Counted from the first letter of the stretch, positions 50,513 through 60,325 are shown. The stretch: DNA of 64,000 nucleotides from Pseudomonas sp. HR96 (GCF_034059295.1 NZ_CP139141.1:5005001-5069000), one strand, 5' to 3'. Notes: generated by a model not told the origin, from the sequence alone. A program made the numbers and translations.

Positions 50513-50668
50513 TCAGTGCGACTTCATTCCCGCCGCACTCATGAACAGCCGCAACAGCATGGCGACCACGCCAAGCGCCACTACGCTGCCCACATAGATC
50601 ATCACCAGCCAGCCCAGCCGCTTCCACAGCGGCGTCTTGCGCTCTTCTGTATCCATGGCTGTTTTCAT
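50513..50668 (-). CDS. DUF2474-type small membrane subunit of the cio operon
   Basis: 51 residues: MKTAMDTEERKTPLWKRLGW, then one membrane helix (LVMIYVGSVVALGVVAMLLRLFM). This is the DUF2474 pattern, with LWKRLGW before a single helix. It starts 1 bp after the cioB stop, so it is almost certainly the third cio gene. It may act like CydX in bd oxidases, stabilising the haem subunit. It is easily missed by gene callers because of its size. Confidence 0.8.
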   Translation of the reverse strand: MKTAMDTEERKTPLWKRLGWLVMIYVGSVVALGVVAMLLRLFMSAAGMKSH

Positions 50669-50669
50669 C

Positions 50670-51677
50670 CTAGTGGTACCCGTCTTCAGCTGTCACCTTG
50701 CCGCGGAACACGTAGTAGCTCCAGAAGGTGTACATCAGGATGCACGGGATGATGAACAAGGTCCCCACCAGGATGAAGCCCTGGCTTTGCGGCGGCGAAG
50801 CGGCATCCCAGATCGAGATCGATGGCGGGATGATGTTCGGCCACAGGCTGATGCCCAGGCCGCTGTAGCCGAGGAACACCAGCACCAGGGTCAGCAGGAA
50901 CGGCGCGTATTCAGCGTTGCGTGCCACGGCCTTGAACAGGCCCCACACGGTCACCAGCACCAGCACGGGGACCGGCAGGAACCAGAACAGATTGGGCAGG
51001 GTGAACCAGCGGTGAGCGATGTCGGCGTGGGTCAACGGCGTCCAGATGCTGACGATACCGGTCACGGCCAGCAGGCCCAGGGTCAGCGGGCGCGCCAGGT
51101 CATGCATGGCCTTTTGCAGCGGGCCCTGGGTTTTCATGATCAGCCAGGTGCAACCGAGCAAGGCGTAGGCCACGATCAGGGCCAGGCCGCAGAACAGGTT
51201 GAACGGGGTCAACCAATCCAGGCCACCCCCGGCGTACTGGCGGTTGACCACCGGGATGCCGGAGATGAATGCGCCCAGTGCCACGCCCTGGAAGAAAGTC
51301 GCCACCAGCGAACCGCCGATGAAGGCCTTGTCCCAGATGTGCTGCTTCTCTTCGGTGGCCTTGAAGCGGAACTCGAACGCCACGCCACGGAAGATCAGCC
51401 CGAACAGCATGAAGATCAGCGGCAGATACAGCGCCGACAGCACCACCGAGTAGGCCAGCGGGAAGGCGCCGAACAGGCCGGCACCGCCGAGGATCAGCCA
51501 GGTTTCGTTGCCGTCCCACACCGGCGCGACGGTGTTCATCATCACGTCGCGGTCTTTGCTGCCCTTGATGAAGGGGAAGAGGATGCCAATCCCCAGGTCG
51601 AAGCCGTCCATGATCACGTACATCATGACGCCGAAGATGATGATCATGGCCCAGATCAGCGGAAGATCGATACCCAT
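50670..51677 (-). CDS. cioB: Cyanide-insensitive terminal oxidase subunit II (CydB type)
   Basis: 335 residues, eight or nine helices. The start MGIDLPLIWAMIIIFGVMMYVIMDGFDLGIGILFPF is the CydB signature, and VWDGNETWLI is intact. Partner of CioA in a quinol oxidase of the inner membrane. 3 bp downstream of cioA. Confidence 0.95.
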   Translation of the reverse strand: MGIDLPLIWAMIIIFGVMMYVIMDGFDLGIGILFPFIKGSKDRDVMMNTVAPVWDGNETWLILGGAGLFGAFPLAYSVVLSALYLPLIFMLFGLIFRGVAFEFRFKATEEKQHIWDKAFIGGSLVATFFQGVALGAFISGIPVVNRQYAGGGLDWLTPFNLFCGLALIVAYALLGCTWLIMKTQGPLQKAMHDLARPLTLGLLAVTGIVSIWTPLTHADIAHRWFTLPNLFWFLPVPVLVLVTVWGLFKAVARNAEYAPFLLTLVLVFLGYSGLGISLWPNIIPPSISIWDAASPPQSQGFILVGTLFIIPCILMYTFWSYYVFRGKVTAEDGYH

Positions 51678-51680
51678 GAC

Positions 51681-53120
51681 TCAGTGCTCCTTGGTCAGGC
51701 TGGCGGAATTGAGGTCGTCGTCGCCCTCGTGGGCAGCCGACAATGGCCGCGCCTGGGTGCGCTGGGTACCCGGACCACCCTGGATCGGTGCATCGCCTTC
51801 GTGGGTCTTCGGACCTTTGCGCACCAGGCGCATCATGTAGCCGAAGCCGGTGCCGAACAGCGCGAAGTAGACCACCACGAACAGCACCAGTGTGATGCTC
51901 ATCTGCGTCACGCTGTGGTTCGAGGAAGCGTCGGCGGTACGCAGCAGGCCGTAGACGACCCACGGCTGGCGGCCAATCTCGGTGGTGAACCAGCCGGCCA
52001 GCAGGGCGATCAGGCCCGACGGGCCCATCCACAGGGCCAGGTACAGGAACGGACGGCAGGTGTAGAGGCTGCCGCGCTTGCGCAGCACCAGGCTCCACAG
52101 GCCGACCAGAATCATCAGCATGCCCAGGCCCGCCATGATCCGGAAGGACCAGAAGATGATGGTCGAGTTGGGGCGGTCTTCAGGTGGGAATGACTTGAGC
52201 GCCGGGATCTGCCTATCCAGGCTGTGGGTCAGGATGAGGCTGCCCAGGTACGGAATTTCCACGGCGAAACGGGTTTTCTCGGCCTTCATGTCGGGGATGC
52301 CGAACAGGATCAGCGGAGTCGGCTCGTTGCCGACGTTTTCCCAGTGACCTTCGATGGCGGCGATTTTCGCCGGCTGGTGCTCAAGTGTATTCAGACCGTG
52401 TGCATCGCCGACCACCGCTTGGATTGGCGCAACGATCAGCGCCATCCACATGGCCATCGACAGCATCCGACGAATGGCCGGATTGTCACGCCCACGCAGC
52501 AGGTGCCAGGCCGCCGAGGCGCCGACGAAGAAGGCTGTTGCGACGAACGCGGCGATCGACATGTGCGCCAGGCGGAACGGAAACGAGGGGTTGAAGATGA
52601 CGGCGAGCCAGTCCACCGGTACCACACGACCATCGACAATGGCGTGGCCTTGCGGAGTCTGCATCCAGCTGTTGGAAGCGAGGATCCAGAAGGTCGAAAT
52701 CAGCGTACCGATGGCGACCATCACGGTGGCAAAGAAGTGCAGGCCACGGCCCACACGATGCCAGCCGAACAACATGACGCCGAGGAAACCGGCCTCGAGG
52801 AAAAACGCGGTCAGCACTTCGTAGGTCAGCAGCGGCCCGGTGACAGCACCGGCGAAGTCCGAGAAGCGGCTCCAGTTGGTGCCGAACTCGTAGGCCATGA
52901 CCAGCCCGGAGACCACACCCATGCCGAAGTTGACGGCGAAAATTTTCGACCAGAAGTGGTACAGATCGCGGTATGTGTCGTCTTTTGTCTTAAGCCAGAG
53001 GCCCTCGAGCACTGCCAGGAAACTGGCCAGGCCGATGGTAATGGCAGGAAACAGGATGTGAAACGAGACAGTAAATGCGAACTGCATTCGGGCGAGATCT
53101 AAAGCCTCTAAACCGAACAT
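51681..53120 (-). CDS. cioA: Cyanide-insensitive terminal oxidase subunit I (CydA type)
   Basis: 479 residues, shorter than E. coli CydA, as expected for the CIO class with a short Q-loop. The haem-ligand region FTVSFHILFP (His21), FGTNWSRF, GPLLTYEVLTAFFLEAGFLGVMLFGW and DAHGLNTLEHQPAKIAAIEGHW are intact. It oxidises ubiquinol and reduces O2 without pumping protons. Start 53120; the frame to 53210 is not used. An ANR-type box lies 40 bp upstream. Confidence 0.95.
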   Translation of the reverse strand: MFGLEALDLARMQFAFTVSFHILFPAITIGLASFLAVLEGLWLKTKDDTYRDLYHFWSKIFAVNFGMGVVSGLVMAYEFGTNWSRFSDFAGAVTGPLLTYEVLTAFFLEAGFLGVMLFGWHRVGRGLHFFATVMVAIGTLISTFWILASNSWMQTPQGHAIVDGRVVPVDWLAVIFNPSFPFRLAHMSIAAFVATAFFVGASAAWHLLRGRDNPAIRRMLSMAMWMALIVAPIQAVVGDAHGLNTLEHQPAKIAAIEGHWENVGNEPTPLILFGIPDMKAEKTRFAVEIPYLGSLILTHSLDRQIPALKSFPPEDRPNSTIIFWSFRIMAGLGMLMILVGLWSLVLRKRGSLYTCRPFLYLALWMGPSGLIALLAGWFTTEIGRQPWVVYGLLRTADASSNHSVTQMSITLVLFVVVYFALFGTGFGYMMRLVRKGPKTHEGDAPIQGGPGTQRTQARPLSAAHEGDDDLNSASLTKEH

Positions 53121-53159
53121 GGGGTTCCCTCTATCAGGCAAACCGGCACGGCACCGGTT

Positions 53160-53173
53160 TTGACATGGATCAA
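53160..53173. promoter_or_regulatory. ANR/FNR-type box upstream of cioA
   Basis: TTGAC-ATGG-ATCAA matches the TTGAT-N4-ATCAA consensus at 9 of 10 positions. In P. aeruginosa ANR represses cioAB when oxygen is low (recalled knowledge). The site lies 40–53 bp before the cioA ATG and could also affect the divergent MFS gene. Confidence 0.65.
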
Positions 53174-53347
53174 TCAACGGTAGAAGAGTAGCTGCTGTGG
53201 GCGCGCGCACCTGTGTGGTCTAGTGCCGCGCGACCTGTTGCCTCACCTACTTGCAATTTGGCTGATACGTTTCTTCTTGCAACCATCTGTTACAAACAAA
53301 TGCTACTCTCGCCGCCTCCCTGTTTGCGCCAAGGCAGCCTGTCGTTC

Positions 53348-54571
53348 ATGTCCAGCGAAGCCCCGTTGTTGTTGCGTCGTCACCGTCCTTTCCTGGCGTT
53401 CTGGCTGGCCCGTGTCAGCACCGCAAGCGCCTTCCAGATGCTCACCGTGGCCATTGGCTGGCATCTTTACCAGCTCACCGGCAGCGTGCTCGACCTGGGC
53501 CTGGTGGGCCTGGTGGAGTTCGCCCCGCGGCTGCTGTTCATGCTGCATACCGGGCATGTCGCCGACCGCTACGACCGGCGCAAAGTCGCCGCCATCTGCC
53601 AGTGCGCGCAGGGCCTGGTGGCCCTGGCCCTGTTCATCGCCAGCAGCACCGACAGCGTCAGTCGTGAAATGATCTTCATCTGCGCCTTCCTGCTGGGCAG
53701 CTCGCGGGCCTTCGAAATGCCCACCACCCAGGCGCTGCTGCCCAACATCGTGCCCACCGCACTGTTCCCCCGAGCGGTCGCCGCCTCGGCCTCGGCCATG
53801 CAGTCGGCGACCATCGTCGCGCCGGCTTTGGGCGGCTTTCTGTATGCCTTCGGCAGCGTCTGGGTCTACGGCCCCAGCGTGCTGCTCTATATAGTCGCGC
53901 TGTCGCTGATGCTCAGCCTGCCTGCCCGGCAAACCCCGCTGGCCAAGGGCCGTGCCACCCTGCAGTCGCTGCTGGCCGGCATCCACTTCATCCGCAGCCG
54001 CCCGGACATCCTCGGCGCCATCTCGCTGGACCTGTTCGCCGTGCTGCTGGGCGGTGCCACCGCGCTGTTGCCGGTGTTCGCCCGCGACATCCTGCTGACC
54101 GGCCCCTGGGGCCTCGGCCTGCTGCGCTCGGCACCGGCGGTGGGCGCGCTGCTGACGTCGTTCTGGCTGGCGCGCTTTCCGATCGAGCGCAAGGTCGGCC
54201 TGGTGATGTTCACCGGGGTCGGCGTGTTCGGCGTGGCGACCATCGCCTTCGGGCTGTCCACCTCGTTCTGGTTCTCGCTGGCGGTGCTGGCGGTACTGGG
54301 CGCGGCAGACATGATCAGCATGGTCATCCGTGGCGCCTTCGTGCAGCTGGAAACCCCCGACGAGATGCGTGGCCGGGTCAGTGCGGTGAACGGCCTGTTC
54401 ATCGGCGCCTCGAACCAGCTCGGCGAATTCGAGTCGGGCCTGACCGCCCACTGGTTCGGCACGGTGCCGGCGGTGGTGCTGGGCGGGGTCGGCACGCTGA
54501 TGGTGACCGGGGTATGGGTGAAGCTCTTCCCGAGCCTGGCCAAGCGCGATTACATGCACGCCAAGCCCTGA
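53348..54571 (+). CDS. MFS exporter, EntS-like
   Basis: 407 residues, 12 helices expected. GHVADRYDRRKVAAI is MFS motif A. The family resembles EntS/enterobactin exporter-type DHA transporters (PTTQALLPNIVP; RGRVSAVNGLFIGASNQLGEFESG). The substrate is unknown; siderophore or drug export is possible. No Fur box seen. ATG at 53348, divergent from cioA. Confidence 0.85.
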   Translation: MSSEAPLLLRRHRPFLAFWLARVSTASAFQMLTVAIGWHLYQLTGSVLDLGLVGLVEFAPRLLFMLHTGHVADRYDRRKVAAICQCAQGLVALALFIASSTDSVSREMIFICAFLLGSSRAFEMPTTQALLPNIVPTALFPRAVAASASAMQSATIVAPALGGFLYAFGSVWVYGPSVLLYIVALSLMLSLPARQTPLAKGRATLQSLLAGIHFIRSRPDILGAISLDLFAVLLGGATALLPVFARDILLTGPWGLGLLRSAPAVGALLTSFWLARFPIERKVGLVMFTGVGVFGVATIAFGLSTSFWFSLAVLAVLGAADMISMVIRGAFVQLETPDEMRGRVSAVNGLFIGASNQLGEFESGLTAHWFGTVPAVVLGGVGTLMVTGVWVKLFPSLAKRDYMHAKP

Positions 54572-54580
54572 AGGCTGAAA

Positions 54581-54654
54581 CCGGCCTGGCGGCCTCTCGG
54601 GGCTGCGCCCCTCCCACATTTTTAACGGTGCCCGCCAGAGGCCGCCAGGCTGGC
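54581..54654. repeat. Paired REP element
   Basis: ccggcctggcggcctctcgg ... cccctcccacat on the left, gcccgccagaggccgccaggctgg on the right. Between the MFS gene and the convergent TSUP gene. Confidence 0.7.
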
Positions 54655-54665
54655 TTGGCGACGCG

Positions 54666-55418
54666 TCAGAAGAAATACCGCACGATCAGCGCCACCCCTG
54701 AAGCCAGCACCACGCAGTTGATGAGCCGCAGGAATTGCTCGCGCGACATCTTCAAGGTCATCCGCCGCCCCACTGTCACACCGACCAGCATCCCCGGCGC
54801 CAGCACCAGGGCCAGCCACAGCAGACTGGTGTCCAGGTACACCCCGGCCAGGGCGAAGATGATCACCCGGGTCATGGTGCTCAGGCCGATCAAGGTGCTT
54901 TGGGTGATGCGAATGGCGTTCTTGTCGCCCAGCCGCCCGGCCAGGTAGATCACATAGACGAACCCGCCGCTGCCGAACAGGGCGCTGAATACCCCGCCAA
55001 TGAGGCCGAAGGGCAGCACCGCCAGCGGCTGGAAATGCCGTTGCGGTTTTTTCCCGATCAGCGAATACAGCGCATAACCGACAGCGAACACCCCGAGCGC
55101 CAGTTCCAGCAGCACCGGTCGGGTGGTCAGCAAAATGGCCGCCCCAACCAGGCTGCCGACGACCATCAGTGGCACCAGGCGTCGCAGCTCCGGCCAATCG
55201 GCCTTGCGCGCATCGCGGCGAACATTGAAGAACGCCGCGCACATGTCGATCAGGGCCAGCAACGGCACGATCTTGGTCACCGGCAGGTACAGGGCCAGCA
55301 CCGGACTGGCCAGCAGCGCACTGCCAAAGCCGGCGATGCCGAAGATGACGTAGGCGCAGGAGAGGGTCAGGAAAATGATCAGGTAGGCAGAGGGAGCCAG
55401 GGCGATGGCGTCGGTCAC
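54666..55418 (-). CDS. TSUP (TauE/SafE) family anion transporter
   Basis: 250 residues, eight helices. GIAGFGSALLASPVLALYLP near the N-terminus and GVFSALFGSGGFVYVIYL in the middle are the paired TSUP motifs. Members move sulphite, sulphoacetate or similar anions. The substrate here is unknown. A single gene. Confidence 0.87.
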   Translation of the reverse strand: MTDAIALAPSAYLIIFLTLSCAYVIFGIAGFGSALLASPVLALYLPVTKIVPLLALIDMCAAFFNVRRDARKADWPELRRLVPLMVVGSLVGAAILLTTRPVLLELALGVFAVGYALYSLIGKKPQRHFQPLAVLPFGLIGGVFSALFGSGGFVYVIYLAGRLGDKNAIRITQSTLIGLSTMTRVIIFALAGVYLDTSLLWLALVLAPGMLVGVTVGRRMTLKMSREQFLRLINCVVLASGVALIVRYFF

Positions 55419-55731
55419 TGAGGCGAGTCCTTTCTTTTTATGGGGGGCGAGGGTTATCTTTCAGCGATTTGCCGCAAATGCAAAGGAAAACCGCAGCGCA
55501 ACACAAGCAGGAACGAAGCAACTCGTTTCACCCCTTTGCCCAATTCCCCCAGCGCCAATCCTGTCCTGTCCTGTTGATTGATACCTCAGCATCCCACGCC
55601 GATCTTGCCAGCTTCGCCGCCTACATCGGGAACAACGCCGGCTAGTGGCTTCTCGGCGCTGCTCCCCTCCCATTTTGGGCGAGGCCGACAGGTCCGTTGA
55701 GCTGCTCAGGGCCATGCCCAGCTGGCGATGG
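55419..55731. other. Intergenic region (313 bp) between the TSUP and Bcr/CflA genes
   Basis: It holds a degenerate REP core near 55653–55686 (cttctcggcgctgctcccct) and no supported gene. An ORF on the minus strand runs through it from 55850 but has no family features or ribosome site. Confidence 0.5.
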
Positions 55732-56904
55732 CTATCTTTTCGCGAACCACTGTAAAACGCCAGCAAAAAGGCTGAGGGTGATAAAGCCGCACGCCAGGTT
55801 GCGCTCCAATGCCAATCCCGATGCGGCGATGCCCCCGCTGATTGTTCCACCGAGCATGAACATCAAGGTGCTAGCCACAGCTGCCGCGGCGCCCGCGTTG
55901 CGTGGAAAGCGAGACATAGCAAGGGTGAAGGCTGCCGGTCGAATGATGGTAGTACCTGCCGTGCAGATGATCATCGGCACCAAGACGCCTGGCACTGACA
56001 AGCCCCATACCCGCAACCCTCCCATAAGCACCACCCCGGCTATGCCGATCAGCAGCAAACCGGCTGCTATCTGCCGGCCCTGGCCGACTCGCTGATGCAA
56101 CCAGGTCGCACATAGCCCACCTGCCGTATAAGCGAACCCGTAAGTAAGCAGGATCAAGGAAAATTCGAGTTGGCCCAGACCCATCCGCGCCATGAACAAC
56201 AGCGGTGAAACGACGATGAAGGCGAAATGGCAGGTAAAGGCGATTGCGGCAATGGCGGCATAAGCCATAAAGCGCTTGTCGGTACAGACGACGGGAAAGG
56301 CGCGGAAAGCCTCGGTCACGGATGTGCTGGGCTGATCGGGCTTGAGGAACAGCATGGCGTGGCCAATCACAATGGCCGCCAGCGCAACAAACGCGTAGAA
56401 GCTGCCCGGCCAGTCGAATGCTATCTGCAGCCATGTCCCAAACAAGGGAGATGTGGCAATGAATACGCCACCAGCACTGGTTAGAAATATCCTCACGCGG
56501 GTCTGCGAATGCCGAGTGAACAGGTCCTGCACCAAGGCGTGGCCCAGGACAAAGCAGCCGCAGCCTACCGCCTGCATGATCCGAAACAGAAGAAAGGAAG
56601 GCAGAGTGCTGCTGGCCAGGCAGCCCATGGCGCCGACTACCGAAAGCACCAGGCCGCCAAGCAGCAGACGTTTGCGCCCAAGGGCATCGGACAGCGGGCC
56701 TACGATTAATTGGGATAGGGCGATACCGATGGCAAACAGGCTGACCGACAGCGAGATGTCAGCCGGAGTACTACCGAAGTAAGCGGCCAAGGTCGGGAAT
56801 GATGGAAGGATCACATCCAGTGGAAATACGCCGAGCAGAACGATAAGCGTCAGCAGCAGCAGCGCATGAACGGCCGTAGATGTTGCTGAGCGTATTGCCT
56901 CCAT
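55732..56904 (-). CDS. Bcr/CflA-type multidrug MFS exporter
   Basis: 390 residues, 12 helices. It has DVILPSFPTLAAYFG in helix 1, motif A GPLSDALGRKRLLLGGL and GCGCFVLGHALVQDL. G+C counted by hand over 56161–56340 is about 58%, below the ~65% of its neighbours, so it may be acquired. The substrate is unknown. Confidence 0.87.
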   Translation of the reverse strand: MEAIRSATSTAVHALLLLTLIVLLGVFPLDVILPSFPTLAAYFGSTPADISLSVSLFAIGIALSQLIVGPLSDALGRKRLLLGGLVLSVVGAMGCLASSTLPSFLLFRIMQAVGCGCFVLGHALVQDLFTRHSQTRVRIFLTSAGGVFIATSPLFGTWLQIAFDWPGSFYAFVALAAIVIGHAMLFLKPDQPSTSVTEAFRAFPVVCTDKRFMAYAAIAAIAFTCHFAFIVVSPLLFMARMGLGQLEFSLILLTYGFAYTAGGLCATWLHQRVGQGRQIAAGLLLIGIAGVVLMGGLRVWGLSVPGVLVPMIICTAGTTIIRPAAFTLAMSRFPRNAGAAAAVASTLMFMLGGTISGGIAASGLALERNLACGFITLSLFAGVLQWFAKR

Positions 56905-57044
56905 GAGCCAGTCCGTCTTGCTTGCGAGAGGTCATCGATTTAGGCGGATGGCTCTCAGCTAAGCAAGGACGGCGCTGTAGGATCCAGCTGAATATCCTGT
57001 AGGAATTTTTTCATACAGGCGTTTGGCTAAAAAGGTGCACCTGG

Positions 57045-57150
57045 GGCCAAACCGGCCTCACGGCCTCGAAAGGCTTCACCCCCGCACATCTGCAACACAT
57101 CACAAACGTGGGAGGGGTGAAACCCCGAGAGGCCGCAGGCCGGTTTGGCT
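57045..57150. repeat. Paired REP element with long terminal inverted repeat
   Basis: Ends ggccaaaccggcct and aggccggtttggct are inverted repeats. Inner arms are cttcaccccc and gggaggggtgaaacccc. It touches the stop of the molybdenum subunit gene at 57150. Confidence 0.75.
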
Positions 57151-59339
57151 TAAAGCAACTTGTCCAAGGTAATCGGAAACTCACGCACCCGCTTGCCGGT
57201 AGCGTGATAGATGGCGTTGGCCACGGCCGCCGCAACTCCGACGATGCCGATCTCGCCGACCCCCTTGGAACCCAGCGCGTTGACGATTTCGTCGTTTTCC
57301 TCGACGAACACCACTTCGATGTCGCCAATGTCGGCGTTCACCGGGATGTGGTACTCGGCCAGGCTGTGGTTCATGTAGCGGCCCAGGTTGTGGTCGATCT
57401 GGGTCTCTTCGTGCAGGGCCATGCCGATGCCCCAGACCACGCCGCCGAGGATCTGGCTGCGGGCCATCTTCGGGTTGACCACGCGGCCGGCGGCGATGGC
57501 GCTGACCACGCGGGTCACGCGCACGCTGCCCAGGTCCTCGTCCACTTCCACTTCGACGAACACCGCCGAGTGGGTCGCGGTGCTGTAGGCCTCGCGCTTC
57601 TTGTCGGGTTCGGCGTCGACCTGCACGGCCACGGCCTCTTCGCCGGCCATGGCTACCAGCTCGCCGAGGGCCAGGCGCTGGTCGTTCCAGCGCAGCTCGC
57701 CGTCGGCGAAGGTGACCTGGTCGATGGTGGCACCGGCAAACGACGGCGCGACCTGGTTGGCGATGTCCACCAGCCGTGCCTGCAATGCCTGGCAGGCTTG
57801 CTGCACGGCGGTGCCGACCGACGACACGGTGAAGGAGCCGCCCTGCAGCGGTGCCGTAGGCAGCGACGAGTCGCCCAACATGAAGGTGACGTCAGCCGCT
57901 CGCACCCCCGCTGACTCGGCGGCAATTTGGGTCATGACCGTATAAGTGCCGGTACCGATGTCGGTGGTGGCGCTGCTCACGGTCAGGTGGCCGTTACGGT
58001 CGAGGCTGGCCTTGGCGCTGGCCTTCATCTGCATGGCGTCCCACACGCCGCCGGCCATGCCCCAGCCGATCAGCTGGCTGTCGCGGCGCATGCTGCGCGG
58101 CTCGGGGTTGCGGTTGTGCCAGCCGAAGCGCTCGCTGCCCTGGCTGTAGCAGGCCAGCAGCTCCTTGCTGGAATAGGGCTTGTCTTCGTTCTGGTTGCGG
58201 TCCGAGTAGTTGAGGATGCGCAGCTGCACCGGGTCGATGGCCACGGCGCAGGCCAGCTCGTCCATGGCGCACTCAAGGCCGATCACCCCCAAGGCGGCGC
58301 CGGGGGCGCGCATGTCCAGCGGGGTGAAGACGTCCAGCGGCACCAGGTTGTAGGTCAGCTGCACGTGGTCGCAGTGGTAGAGCATGCCGCTCCATTCCAC
58401 CACGTGCTCGGTGAAGTCCTCGAAGCGCGAGGTCTGCGCGGTGGCCGTGTGGCCGATCGCCTGCAGGCGGCCGTTGGCGGCGCAGCCCAGTTGCAGGCGC
58501 TGCACGGTGCGTGGCCGGTAGCCGAAGGTGAACATCTGCTGGCGGGTCAAGGTCACCCGTACCGAACGTTCGAGGTGCAGCGCCGCCATCACCGCCAGCG
58601 GCAGCTGGTATTGCGGTCGCAGGCCGGAGCCGAAGGCGCCGCCGACGAAAGCAGTAAGGATCTGCACGCGCTCCTTGTCGAGGTCGAAGACCTTCTGCAC
58701 GTAGGCCTGGCAGTTCTGCGGGCTCTGATTCTTGTCGTGGATCACGAGCTTGCCGTCGGCCTGGTAGAGCACCGTGCTGGCGTGCGGCTCCATTGGGTTG
58801 TGGTGCTCGATGGGGGTGCTGTAGGTGGCGTCGATGTGCAGGGTCGAGCCGGCCAGCTCGGCGGCGAAGTTGCCGCGTGGCTCGGGCACTTCGGCCGGCG
58901 CCGGCTTGGCGTTTTCGAGCAAGGCGTGCAGGTCGGTCTCGTGGGCCTGCACCTCGTATTCGATCCGCACCAGCGAGCCGGCATGGCGGGCCAGCTCGAG
59001 GTTTTCGGCGACCACCAATGCCAGCGGCTGGCCGCTGTAGCGCACCTGATCGTCGTACAGGGGCCGGAAATGCTTGCCGTCGGCGGCGTCCATGTCTTCA
59101 TAGGCCTTGTCGTAGCTGGCCAGATGCGGACGGTTGAGGTGGCTGATCACTGCCAGCACGCCAGGCAGTGCCAGCGCGGCGCTGGTGTCGATGTGGGTGA
59201 TGCGGCCGCGGGCGATGTTGCTGCCCACCACGCTGCCGTGCAGCAGCCCGGCTTCGGGGAATTCGCCGGCGTAGCGCGCCTGCCCGGTGACCTTGAGCAG
59301 GCCGTCGACGCGGTCCATGGGTTGGCCAAGAGTGGTCAT
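57150..59339 (-). CDS. Molybdenum hydroxylase, molybdopterin-binding large subunit (PaoC type)
   Basis: 729 residues of the xanthine dehydrogenase family. The active-site GSKGVGEIGIVG carries the catalytic Glu; FVGGAFGSGLRPQYQ and RAPGAALGVIGLECAMDELA bind the Mo cofactor. It most likely oxidises an aldehyde, by similarity of the operon to E. coli PaoABC. No Tat signal. It overlaps the FAD-subunit gene by 4 bp. Confidence 0.88.
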   Translation of the reverse strand: MTTLGQPMDRVDGLLKVTGQARYAGEFPEAGLLHGSVVGSNIARGRITHIDTSAALALPGVLAVISHLNRPHLASYDKAYEDMDAADGKHFRPLYDDQVRYSGQPLALVVAENLELARHAGSLVRIEYEVQAHETDLHALLENAKPAPAEVPEPRGNFAAELAGSTLHIDATYSTPIEHHNPMEPHASTVLYQADGKLVIHDKNQSPQNCQAYVQKVFDLDKERVQILTAFVGGAFGSGLRPQYQLPLAVMAALHLERSVRVTLTRQQMFTFGYRPRTVQRLQLGCAANGRLQAIGHTATAQTSRFEDFTEHVVEWSGMLYHCDHVQLTYNLVPLDVFTPLDMRAPGAALGVIGLECAMDELACAVAIDPVQLRILNYSDRNQNEDKPYSSKELLACYSQGSERFGWHNRNPEPRSMRRDSQLIGWGMAGGVWDAMQMKASAKASLDRNGHLTVSSATTDIGTGTYTVMTQIAAESAGVRAADVTFMLGDSSLPTAPLQGGSFTVSSVGTAVQQACQALQARLVDIANQVAPSFAGATIDQVTFADGELRWNDQRLALGELVAMAGEEAVAVQVDAEPDKKREAYSTATHSAVFVEVEVDEDLGSVRVTRVVSAIAAGRVVNPKMARSQILGGVVWGIGMALHEETQIDHNLGRYMNHSLAEYHIPVNADIGDIEVVFVEENDEIVNALGSKGVGEIGIVGVAAAVANAIYHATGKRVREFPITLDKLL

Positions 59340-60325
59340 GGGCGTGCTCCTTCCAGGGCGGCCTGGCTGAGGGCGCGAATCACCGCGCGGCGCGCCAGGC
59401 GGATCTTGAAAGCGTTGTGCTGCAGGGGTTCGGCGTCCTGCAACAGCGCGTCGGCAGCGGCGGCGAAGGTTTCGTGGCTGACCTCCTGGCCGATCAGGTC
59501 GAACTCCACACCGTGGTCGCGCCAGGGCTTGTGCGCCACGCCGCCGAGCACCAGGCGCGCGGAGCGGATTACCGGGCCATCGAGTTCCAGGGCTGCAGCG
59601 ACCGAAACCAGGGCGAAGGCATAGGAGGCGCGGTCACGCACCTTCAGGTAGTGGCTGTGAGCGGCGAAACCCTGCGCCGGCAGTTCGATGGCGGTGATCA
59701 GCTCGTCGTCGGCCAGCTGGTTGTCGCGCTCGGGGGCGTCTTCAGGCAGGCGATGGAAGTCGGCGAACTCGATGCGGCGGGTGCCGGCGCGGCCTTGTAC
59801 GTGCACCACCGCTTCCAGGGCCGCCAAGGCGACGCACATGTCCGACGGGTGAGTGGCGACGCACTGGGCGCTGGCTCCGAGGATGGCGTGGATGCGGTTG
59901 AGGCCGTCCCGGGCCGGGCAGCCGCTGCCAGGCTCGCGCTTGTTGCAGGGCACGGCAGCGTCATAGAAGTAATAGCAGCGGGTACGTTGCAGCAGATTGC
60001 CGCCGGTAGTGGCCATGTTGCGCAGCTGCGGCGAGGCGCCGGCCAGGATCGCCTGGCTGAGCAGCGGGTAGCGCGCTTCGATCAACGGGTGCCAGGCCAG
60101 GTCGGCGTTGCTCACCAGGGCGCCGATCAGCACGCCGCCACTGGCGGTTTCGCTGACTTCGCGCAGCGGCAGACCGGTGATGTCGATCAGTTGCTCGGGC
60201 CGGGTCAGGTTCTCTTTCATCAGGTCGAGCAGGTTGGTGCCGCCGGCGATGAAGCGGCTGCGCGGACCGGCCAGGCGGATGGCCTCGTCGATCGCGGCCG
60301 GCTTGCTGTAGGCAAAAGGATTCAT
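59336..60325 (-). CDS. Molybdenum hydroxylase, FAD subunit (PaoB type, with Cys cluster)
   Basis: 329 residues. The FAD motif FIAGGTNLLDLMKENL is present. Inside, RTRCYYFYDAAVPCNKREPGSGC plus SAQCVATHPSD places four cysteines as in PaoB, which carries an extra [4Fe-4S] cluster. This insert separates it from XdhB/CoxM. It overlaps both neighbours by 4 bp. Confidence 0.88.
   Translation of the reverse strand: MNPFAYSKPAAIDEAIRLAGPRSRFIAGGTNLLDLMKENLTRPEQLIDITGLPLREVSETASGGVLIGALVSNADLAWHPLIEARYPLLSQAILAGASPQLRNMATTGGNLLQRTRCYYFYDAAVPCNKREPGSGCPARDGLNRIHAILGASAQCVATHPSDMCVALAALEAVVHVQGRAGTRRIEFADFHRLPEDAPERDNQLADDELITAIELPAQGFAAHSHYLKVRDRASYAFALVSVAAALELDGPVIRSARLVLGGVAHKPWRDHGVEFDLIGQEVSHETFAAAADALLQDAEPLQHNAFKIRLARRAVIRALSQAALEGARP

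Noticed and set aside
57927..59624. 565-residue frame antisense to the molybdenum subunit
   Set aside because: Opposite a conserved enzyme gene; no ribosome site or domain.
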